A stretch of DNA of 64,000 bases. It comes from Vibrio kanaloae (GTDB taxonomy: Bacteria > Pseudomonadota > Gammaproteobacteria > Enterobacterales > Vibrionaceae). Position numbers and translations under genes: made by a program. The DNA is taken from NCBI RefSeq assembly GCF_024347535.1, contig NZ_AP025497.1:1922001-1986000 (forward strand), read 5' to 3'. Positions within the stretch are counted from its first letter, which is position 1. Every line of letters begins with the position of its first letter. Under the pieces are notes generated by a model. The model saw nothing but the letters and a program-made list of their open reading frames with translations, was not told the origin of the DNA and ran no database searches. Positions 57,593 to 64,000 of the stretch are shown piece after piece.

Positions 57593-58564
57593 ATGTTTAA
57601 TTTTGCTAATTTTTATCAACTTATCGCCCAAGATACTCGCCTTCAGCCGTGGTTAAACGTCCTGCCACAGCAACTGACCGATTGGCAAAATGCAGAGCAC
57701 GGTGACTTCGACCGTTGGTTACGTGCACTAAACAAGATTCCACAAGGTGTGCCTGACCAAATTGATCTGAAAAACTCAGTGACCATTGGCAGCTCAACAC
57801 CGTTCCACACCGGTGAGCTTAAAAAGTTAGAAAGCTTACTGAAGACTTTCCACCCTTGGAGAAAAGGCCCTTACACGGTTCACGACATTCATATCGATAC
57901 GGAATGGCGCAGTGACTGGAAATGGGATCGCGTGCTTCCACATATCACCCCACTAAAAAACCGCTCGGTGCTCGATGTAGGTTGTGGCAATGGTTACCAC
58001 ATGTGGCGCATGCTTGGCGAAGGCGCTCGCCTAACGGTGGGTATCGACCCTTCTCACCTTTTCTTGGTTCAGTTTGAAGCTATCCGTAAGTTAATGGGCG
58101 ATGACCAACGTGCTCACCTTTTACCTCTAGGCATAGAGCAACTCCCAAAATTGGAAGCCTACGACACAGTATTTAGCATGGGCGTGCTATACCACCGACG
58201 TTCACCGCTTGATCACTTAATTCAACTGAAAGACCAATTGGTATCTGGCGGTGAGTTAGTGCTTGAAACCTTAGTGATTGAAGGCGATGAAAATGCAGTC
58301 CTAGTTCCTGTTGACCGTTACGCGCAGATGAGAAACGTCTACTTCTTCCCTTCAGCTCGCGCACTGAAACGTTGGCTTGAACAGGTTGGCTTTGAAGACG
58401 TTCGTATCGTTGACGAAAATGTCACCACTATAGGTGAACAACGCACAACGGAATGGATGACACATAACTCTCTGCCAGATTACCTAGATCCGAACGATCC
58501 GAGTAAAACGGTTGAAGGCCACCCTGCACCAAGGCGTGCGATTTTGGTAGCAACAAAGCCATAG
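57593..58564 (+). CDS. cmoB: tRNA U34 carboxymethyltransferase CmoB
   Basis: Uses carboxy-SAM to turn 5-hydroxyuridine at tRNA position 34 into 5-carboxymethoxyuridine. 323 residues. The N-terminal domain is about 1-110 ([13 protein letters not shown]), and the methyltransferase domain has DVGCGNG at 128-134, [18 protein letters not shown] and [11 protein letters not shown]. Forms a pathway with CmoA upstream. Confidence 0.96.
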   Translation: MFNFANFYQLIAQDTRLQPWLNVLPQQLTDWQNAEHGDFDRWLRALNKIPQGVPDQIDLKNSVTIGSSTPFHTGELKKLESLLKTFHPWRKGPYTVHDIHIDTEWRSDWKWDRVLPHITPLKNRSVLDVGCGNGYHMWRMLGEGARLTVGIDPSHLFLVQFEAIRKLMGDDQRAHLLPLGIEQLPKLEAYDTVFSMGVLYHRRSPLDHLIQLKDQLVSGGELVLETLVIEGDENAVLVPVDRYAQMRNVYFFPSARALKRWLEQVGFEDVRIVDENVTTIGEQRTTEWMTHNSLPDYLDPNDPSKTVEGHPAPRRAILVATKP

Positions 58565-58838
58565 ATTCTCAGCCCACAAAATAATAGCTACTGAGGGAAA
58601 AATGAGGGGTTATTTTGCGTGTAAACCCATCATTTTTTCGCAGTACACTTTGACCAAAGAGCCCCAAAATTGACGCCTGTTTAATAAGTAAGCTATTTAA
58701 GATTGCGATAATTGGCGTAGCGCTCACATTGCGATTCAATATGACCAGACTCTAACATTAGGATGCTTCACGCATGCTTTCCGGTAGGATAAACTGCTAA
58801 ATAGTATGAACTATTCTCTAATTCCCAAAGGTTTTTTT

Positions 58839-59579
58839 ATGTTTAAGCGATTATCGCCAATTGTGGCGGTTGGTTTGCTCTCTGGCTGCACCCTCACTAA
58901 CGGTGCGACCTACCACCAAGAAACGCTCGACGCAATTTCCCACTCAGAGGCAAACATCGCAAATAAAGTTCAGAATCTTGAACTACAAATGAGTAACCAA
59001 AGCGACTATATTGAAAGCCTAGAAGATGAAATTACGACTCTTTCTAGTCAACTAAATGCTCATCTAACTCGTATTGAACACAAGGTTATTGAAGAGCAAG
59101 AGGAAGAAGAACCTGAAGTCGTTGTCGCTGACCCTGTCACCCCGACGTTACAACCTACCATCTTAGGCGGAATCGAGAAGGTATCTATCGACTCGATAAA
59201 ACAAAGCTTTGACGCTCGTGTTGATACCGGCGCAACCACCTCCTCTTTAAATGCCGTCGATATTAAAGAATTCGAACGTAACGGTAAGAACTGGGTTAAA
59301 TTCCACCTAGACGACCAAGCAGAAGCAGAAAAAGAACAAAAATGGATCGAAGCACCTGTTATACGTTATGTGAAAATCCGACAATCAACAAATGATCAGA
59401 CAGAGCGAAGAGCGGTGATTGAATTATGGGTGAAAGTTGGAAAAATCCATGAAAAAGCGCAATTTACATTGGCGGATCGCTCTCAAATGAGTCACCCTGT
59501 ATTACTAGGGCGCGAATTTATCAAAGACATCGCGCTAGTGGATGTAAGCAAAACGTACGTACAAACGGAAGCTAAATAA
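58839..59579 (+). CDS. Retropepsin-like (DUF785) lipoprotein, putative ATP-dependent zinc protease family
   Basis: A lipoprotein with lipobox LLSGC (Cys17), a coiled-coil (about 40-85, LQMSNQSDYIESLEDEITTLSSQL) and an acidic linker (85-100). A retropepsin-like domain starts about 108, whose catalytic candidate is Asp129 in DTGATTSSLNA. VLLGREFIKDIALVD at the end is the second conserved segment. In this family (often named ATP-dependent zinc protease) the DTGATTS sequence is an aspartic protease motif. The frame opens at 58806, but AAAGG lies seven bases before the ATG at 58839. First of three genes with a conserved partner set. Confidence 0.88.
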   Translation: MFKRLSPIVAVGLLSGCTLTNGATYHQETLDAISHSEANIANKVQNLELQMSNQSDYIESLEDEITTLSSQLNAHLTRIEHKVIEEQEEEEPEVVVADPVTPTLQPTILGGIEKVSIDSIKQSFDARVDTGATTSSLNAVDIKEFERNGKNWVKFHLDDQAEAEKEQKWIEAPVIRYVKIRQSTNDQTERRAVIELWVKVGKIHEKAQFTLADRSQMSHPVLLGREFIKDIALVDVSKTYVQTEAK

Positions 59580-59596
59580 CAATAGTAGGGCAAGCT

Positions 59597-61102
59597 ATGA
59601 CGTCAAGAATTCCATTTTATATTTCTATTTTCCTGCTCATTGTGGCAGGTATAACGCTAAGTATGTTTAGGCATACAACCTACGGTGTACCTTGGACTCC
59701 AGGAGAAACTAGACAAGTATGGGACATTGAAGCTCGTATCGAATTCAATGCAATAGGTAAAGAAGCAAAGGTTTCATTAGCAGCTCCTCACACTCAGTCT
59801 AATTACACACTTATCGGTGAATCAGCTTCATCACCAGGCTACGGTATCTCCTACTTGAATACAGAGTCAGGTCGCCGTGCAGAGTGGTCTATTCGTTATG
59901 CAGATGGTCCTCAAACCATCTACTACAAAACACAATTTCTAGTCGACAACCAAGCTAAAGTAAACGATGCACCACCAGAAGGTGAAATAACGCAACCAAG
60001 CTTCGACGGTCCAGAAGAAGCGGCATCTCTTGCTCTGATAGATAGAGCAACAAAGCGTTCCGCAGACAACCTAACCTTTACTCGTGAGTTGATTAAAACG
60101 CTTAACGATCCTGATAGTCAAAACTCTGCTCTAATTCTGAATAACATGACGAAAGTTGAAGCGACACACAAGCTACTTTCGACAGCCAAAATTCACAACA
60201 AAGTAGTCGGTGTTATTGAATTGGAAGATGGACGTCGTCGACAATCAATCCAACACATGATCCAAATCTGGGACAATGACCAGTGGATTTTGTTCTCTCC
60301 AGAGTCGAGTCAACGACAAGTTCAACCAAACCTACTTATCTGGGATGAATCCAACGTTTCTCTGCTAGATGTTGTTGGTGGTCAGAACAGTAAAGTTCAT
60401 TTCTCTATGATTGCTCAGGAAGTATCTCCAACTGAAGCAACCAACAACAAGGTTTCAGCTGATCGATTATTGAACCTATCGATTCACAGCCTGCCGCTAG
60501 AAGAGCAAGCGATGTTCAAAACCATCATGCTTATTCCTATCGGTGCACTGATTGTTGTGTTCCTACGCGTGATCATCGGTTTGAAAACATCTGGTACGTT
60601 CATGCCAGTTCTGATTGCCGTGGCGTTTGTTCAAACACAATTAATAACGGGTATTGTCGGTTTCCTATTAATTGTCGGTACCGGTCTGGTGATACGAAGT
60701 TACTTATCAAAACTCAACTTACTCCTGGTAGCTAGGATATCCGCCGTCATCATTACAGTAATCATGATCATCTCCGTGTTTACCGTGGTCGCATTTAAGG
60801 TTGGTCTGACAGAAGGTCTATCCATTACGTTCTTCCCAATGATCATCCTATCTTGGACTATCGAACGTATGTCTATTCTATGGGAAGAAGAAGGCGCGAA
60901 AGAAGTCGTGTTACAAGGTGGTGGTTCTCTGTTTACCGCTATTCTTGTTTATTTAGGCATGACGAACCCATTCATTCAGCACTTAACGTTTAACTTTATT
61001 GGTCTACAGCTTGTTATTCTAGCAACCATCTTGCTACTAGGTAACTATACTGGCTACCGTCTAACCGAGCTTCGTCGCTTTAAACCGCTAGCGGAGGACT
61101 AA
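59597..61102 (+). CDS. Membrane protein with inactive transglutaminase domain and 7-TM region
   Basis: A 501-residue protein with one N-terminal membrane helix (about 5-25), a periplasmic region containing a transglutaminase-like fold (about 150-270) and about seven membrane helices from 310. The catalytic Cys-His-Asp triad is not visible, which matches the family called inactive transglutaminase with seven TM helices. It lies 17 bases after the retropepsin gene and 3 bases before the ligase. A receptor or assembly role for the ligase is inference. Confidence 0.85.
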   Translation: MTSRIPFYISIFLLIVAGITLSMFRHTTYGVPWTPGETRQVWDIEARIEFNAIGKEAKVSLAAPHTQSNYTLIGESASSPGYGISYLNTESGRRAEWSIRYADGPQTIYYKTQFLVDNQAKVNDAPPEGEITQPSFDGPEEAASLALIDRATKRSADNLTFTRELIKTLNDPDSQNSALILNNMTKVEATHKLLSTAKIHNKVVGVIELEDGRRRQSIQHMIQIWDNDQWILFSPESSQRQVQPNLLIWDESNVSLLDVVGGQNSKVHFSMIAQEVSPTEATNNKVSADRLLNLSIHSLPLEEQAMFKTIMLIPIGALIVVFLRVIIGLKTSGTFMPVLIAVAFVQTQLITGIVGFLLIVGTGLVIRSYLSKLNLLLVARISAVIITVIMIISVFTVVAFKVGLTEGLSITFFPMIILSWTIERMSILWEEEGAKEVVLQGGGSLFTAILVYLGMTNPFIQHLTFNFIGLQLVILATILLLGNYTGYRLTELRRFKPLAED

Positions 61103-61105
61103 GTT

Positions 61106-62086
61106 ATGTTTGATCAGTTTACTTCACCGTTTAGGTTGAAAGACAAAGGCATAATGGGAATGAACAAGCGTAACCATAGCTATATTGGTCGCTACAATGA
61201 TCGTTCCAAGTATCCACTCGTTGATGACAAGCTTAAGACTAAGATCATTGCAGAACAGGCAGGCGCAACTGTACCGAAGTTGATTGGCGTTATTAGTCAC
61301 CAAGCTGAAGTGAAAACAATCCACAAGATGGTTAAAGAGTGGCCGGGTTTCGTAATCAAGCCAGCTCAAGGTAGTGGTGGTAAAGGCATCCTTGTTGTGA
61401 CATCTCACAAGGATGGCGTTTATACCAAGCCATCCGGTTCAACCATCAATGAAGAAGATGTAGAACGCCATATCAGTAACGCTCTAGCGGGCCTTTTCTC
61501 TCTGGGTGGCAAGAACGACGTAGCCGTAGTTGAAAACCTCATCAAGTTTGACGAGTGTTTCGATGGCTTTAGTTATGAAGGTGTGCCCGATGTACGAATC
61601 ATCGTATTCAAAGGCTATCCTGTGATGGCTATGATGCGCCTTTCAACTTCTGCTTCTGACGGCAAGGCAAACTTACACCAAGGCGCTGTGGGGGTTGGTA
61701 TTTGTATTGCTACCGGAAAAGCCGTCCGTGCGGTCCAGTTTGACCACCCTGTGACTCACCACCCAGATACCGGTAAAGAACTGGCGCTACTTCAAGTACC
61801 GCATTGGGAAAAGCTGCTAACTCTTGCATCAAGCGCTTGGGAAATGACAAGTCTTGGTTACATGGGTACTGACATGGTTTTAGACCAAGAAGAGGGCCCT
61901 ATGGTACTGGAACTCAACGCTCGTCCTGGGTTAGCAATACAGATTGCAAACGGCGCGGGTTTGCTTCCTCGCTTACACCATATTGAAAACATAGGCACAC
62001 CCGCCGAATACCCAAAAGCAGCAGAGCGCGTTGCATACGCCGCTAAGCAATTCGGTGTTCACGGTAACGAGATTGTTCCGAACTAA
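61106..62086 (+). CDS. RimK-like ATP-grasp amino-acid ligase
   Basis: A 326-residue alpha-L-glutamate ligase-like (ATP-grasp) protein. The ATP-grasp features are FVIKPAQGSGGKGILVV (phosphate-binding loop), DVRIIVFKGYPVMAMMR and the metal-binding MVLELNARPGLAIQIAN near the end. The relation to RimK suggests ligation of Glu or other amino acids to a carboxylate of a protein, peptide or small molecule. Nothing shows the substrate. It ends the operon at a strong terminator. Confidence 0.88.
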   Translation: MFDQFTSPFRLKDKGIMGMNKRNHSYIGRYNDRSKYPLVDDKLKTKIIAEQAGATVPKLIGVISHQAEVKTIHKMVKEWPGFVIKPAQGSGGKGILVVTSHKDGVYTKPSGSTINEEDVERHISNALAGLFSLGGKNDVAVVENLIKFDECFDGFSYEGVPDVRIIVFKGYPVMAMMRLSTSASDGKANLHQGAVGVGICIATGKAVRAVQFDHPVTHHPDTGKELALLQVPHWEKLLTLASSAWEMTSLGYMGTDMVLDQEEGPMVLELNARPGLAIQIANGAGLLPRLHHIENIGTPAEYPKAAERVAYAAKQFGVHGNEIVPN

Positions 62087-62131
62087 GCTATTTGCTGACT
62101 AGGTCACTTGATACCTAATTAGAGCTCAACA

Positions 62132-62167
62132 AAAAAGCCGCGTAACTCTCAGAGTTATGCGGCTTTT
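62132..62167. terminator. Terminator between the ligase gene and the formate dehydrogenase gene
   Basis: AAAAGCCGC and TAACTC pair with GAGTTA and GCGGCTTTT (one mismatch, loop TCA), with T-runs on both strands. Ends the two convergent transcripts. Confidence 0.88.
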
Positions 62168-62199
62168 TAATGCCTGCCATCGTCACCTAGCTAATATGA

Positions 62200-64000
62200 T
62201 TAAGCCTCTGTTACTTCACTCTCAGTCTCGCGAATAGGATCAATACGCACAGCCGCTACCTTAAACTCAGGGATCTTGGCATGCGGATCTGTCGCAGTGG
62301 TAGTCAAACGGTTAACCGGTGATTCTACGAAATGGAATGGAATAAACACCACGCCTTGCTGCATTCGCTTGGTTACAAACGCTGCGATTTCAATTTCGCC
62401 ACGACGTGTTGAGACTTTCAGCATCTGACCATTCGAGATACCTAGCGCTTCAGCATCATGAACACTCACCATGGCACGCGGCCCTGCTAAGTTATCCAGC
62501 CCTTTGGTTTTACGTGTCATGGTTCCGGTGTGGAACTGCTCCAATACCCGCCCCGTTGTTAGCACTAATGGGAATTCTGAATCCGGCAGCTCTGCCGCAT
62601 ACCGAAACGGAATCGCTTCCATTTGACCACGCCCGCGAGTGAATTGGGTTTGGTGCATGATGCGAGTGCCGTCTGGGTTGTTCTTATTACTCGGCCACTG
62701 TACGCCATTAACCGTTATGTTCTCCCAACGTAAACCACCATACTGTGGCGTTACACGTGCTATCTCATTGGTGATATCAGCAACCGAGCCATATTCCCAA
62801 TTACCGCCCATCGCATTAGCCAACATTTGGATAATCACCCAATCTTCTTTCGCTTCACCTGGAGGTAGCACCGCTGGGTTAATACGCTGAACGCGTCGCT
62901 CAGTATTGGTAAAGTGACCTGACTTTTCAGCGAACGAGCAAGATGGCAGAACCACATCGGCATACTGCGCCGTTTCAGTTAAGAAGATATCTTGAACGAC
63001 AAGGAAATCCAACGCTTCAAGCCCTTCAATCACGTGCGCTTGGTTTGGATCACTAAGCACTGGATTTTCGCCCATCACGTATAAACCACGTACATCTCGA
63101 TTACACGCACCATCAATAATCTCGGTCAACGTTAACCCCGTTTCAGCAGGCAAATCAGCAACGCCCCACTCCATCGCGAACTTTTGGCGAACCATTGGGT
63201 TATACACTTTCTGATAGCCTGGCAGGTTGTTTGGCAATGCGCCCATGTCGCACGCACCTTGAACATTGGATTGGCCACGCAGTGGGTTGATACCACCACC
63301 TTCAATACCGATGTTGCCACACAAGAGTTGCAGGTTAGCAATCGAGCGAACGTTATCGTGGCCAGTGGTATGTTGCGTGATACCCATGGAGTAATACACC
63401 GCAGTACGTTTTGCCGTACCGATCAAGCGTGCCATTGCGAAGATGTCTTCCGCTTTAACGCCAGTCACCAGCTCTACTTTGTCTAGTGAATAGCTTGGTG
63501 ACATCACCTCTTGGAGCAAGGTATCAAAGCCATCGACACGATCTTCGATATACTCTTGGTCATACCAACCGTGTTTGATGATCTGTTGCATCACACCATT
63601 AATCAGCATCACATCGGTACCCGGTCTGTGCGCTAAATAAAGCTCAGCATGGTCAGCAATATCGATTCTTTTAGGATCGGCGACAATCAAACGAGCACCG
63701 TTATGCCTCACAGCCTGTTTGATGTGTGAGCCGATAATTGGGTGCGCGGATGTAGTGTCTGAACCAATGATAAAGATAACATCTGAGTGTTTGATACTTG
63801 GGATATCATTAGTCATCGCCCCGCTGCCCAGCGAAGCTTCTAAACCTGTAACAGTCGAAGCATGACAAAGGCGCGCACAGTGATCGACGTTATTGGTGCC
63901 TAGCTCGCGACGTATAAATTTTTGGAACGCATAGTTATCTTCGTTGGTGGTTTTAGCCGACGAAAAACCCGCCAAAGCGTTACTGCCCAAGCCTTGCTTA
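62200..64000 (-). CDS. Formate dehydrogenase alpha subunit, C-terminal part (partial)
   Basis: The C-terminal 600 residues of a molybdopterin-guanine-dinucleotide oxidoreductase. The frame stays open to the right edge of the window, so the N terminus with the iron-sulfur and (seleno)cysteine site lies outside. Visible are HASTVTGLEASLGSGAMTNDI, SNVQGACDMGALPNNLPGYQ, the GENPVLSDPNQAHV and FLTETAQYADVVLPS segments, and the dinucleotide-binding C-terminal domain (TGRVLEQFHTGTMTRKT). These are typical of NAD-linked or respiratory formate dehydrogenase FdhA/FdhF types. A selenocysteine position cannot be judged here. Confidence 0.93.
   Translation of the reverse strand, partial: KQGLGSNALAGFSSAKTTNEDNYAFQKFIRRELGTNNVDHCARLCHASTVTGLEASLGSGAMTNDIPSIKHSDVIFIIGSDTTSAHPIIGSHIKQAVRHNGARLIVADPKRIDIADHAELYLAHRPGTDVMLINGVMQQIIKHGWYDQEYIEDRVDGFDTLLQEVMSPSYSLDKVELVTGVKAEDIFAMARLIGTAKRTAVYYSMGITQHTTGHDNVRSIANLQLLCGNIGIEGGGINPLRGQSNVQGACDMGALPNNLPGYQKVYNPMVRQKFAMEWGVADLPAETGLTLTEIIDGACNRDVRGLYVMGENPVLSDPNQAHVIEGLEALDFLVVQDIFLTETAQYADVVLPSCSFAEKSGHFTNTERRVQRINPAVLPPGEAKEDWVIIQMLANAMGGNWEYGSVADITNEIARVTPQYGGLRWENITVNGVQWPSNKNNPDGTRIMHQTQFTRGRGQMEAIPFRYAAELPDSEFPLVLTTGRVLEQFHTGTMTRKTKGLDNLAGPRAMVSVHDAEALGISNGQMLKVSTRRGEIEIAAFVTKRMQQGVVFIPFHFVESPVNRLTTTATDPHAKIPEFKVAAVRIDPIRETESEVTEA

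Overview
The window is a stretch of chromosome from a marine gamma-proteobacterium, almost certainly a Vibrio and probably of the Splendidus type. The evidence is the unfused trpG and trpD with a fused trpCF, the GspS/AspS-type pilotin gene between yciI and metE, the Vibrio-style protein sequences, the moderate GC content and the dense coding with compact terminators. No prophage, insertion sequence, integron or CRISPR array was seen. Most of the window is core genome with a few accessory islets. The species call is inference.

Layout. 1-5952 is the trp operon from the 3' part of trpE through trpG, trpD, trpCF, trpB and trpA, closed by a strong terminator. 6070-8343 (minus) is an NfeD-like membrane serine protease with its slipin partner. 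8813-10072 is a DAACS-family transporter behind a PurR-like operator. 10193-13172 holds an orphan amino-acid binding protein with a HisC-like aminotransferase and a divergent LysR regulator. 13383-15519 is yciB, yciA, yciI and a type II secretion pilotin. 15621-19177 is the divergent metE/metR pair. 19290-22922 has a DUF4250 protein, an unknown membrane protein and the radical SAM protein YgiQ. 23035-25094 is an XRE-cupin regulator divergent from a BenE-type symporter.

25181-30233 looks like a cell-envelope glycosylation islet: GtrA, a GT39 transferase and a GtrB-like GT2 enzyme in one overlapping operon, divergent from an OmpR-type regulator and its kinase. 30326-34699 carries a PLP-dependent deaminase-like enzyme, a dienelactone hydrolase, a D-amino-acid dehydrogenase and a LysR regulator. 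A tRNA-Ser(GGA), the alanine exporter alaE, a hybrid sensor kinase, a YecA-family protein, a potassium channel and nadA fill 34907-41441.

41651-50472 (minus) is the classical block cydA-cydB-cydX-ybgE then ybgC-tolQ-tolR-tolA-tolB-pal-cpoB, that is, cytochrome bd oxidase followed by the Tol-Pal envelope machine. 51025-58564 holds ruvB, ruvA, ruvC and aspartyl-tRNA synthetase, then a YecE-like DUF72 protein and the cmoA/cmoB tRNA wobble-uridine modification pair. 58839-62086 is a three-gene set of a lipoprotein retropepsin-like protease, a membrane protein with an inactive transglutaminase domain and a RimK-like ATP-grasp ligase. This is the best candidate here for an under-described system. 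The window ends inside a formate dehydrogenase alpha subunit gene.

The most unusual signals are: the ligase/transglutaminase/protease set; eight in-frame 18-bp repeats that put a hexapeptide-repeat arm in front of the XRE-cupin regulator; a perfect 12-bp-arm palindrome plus a repeated half-site at the benE promoter; the PurR-type operator in front of the DAACS transporter; and a 28-residue Cys-Cys insertion in MetE.
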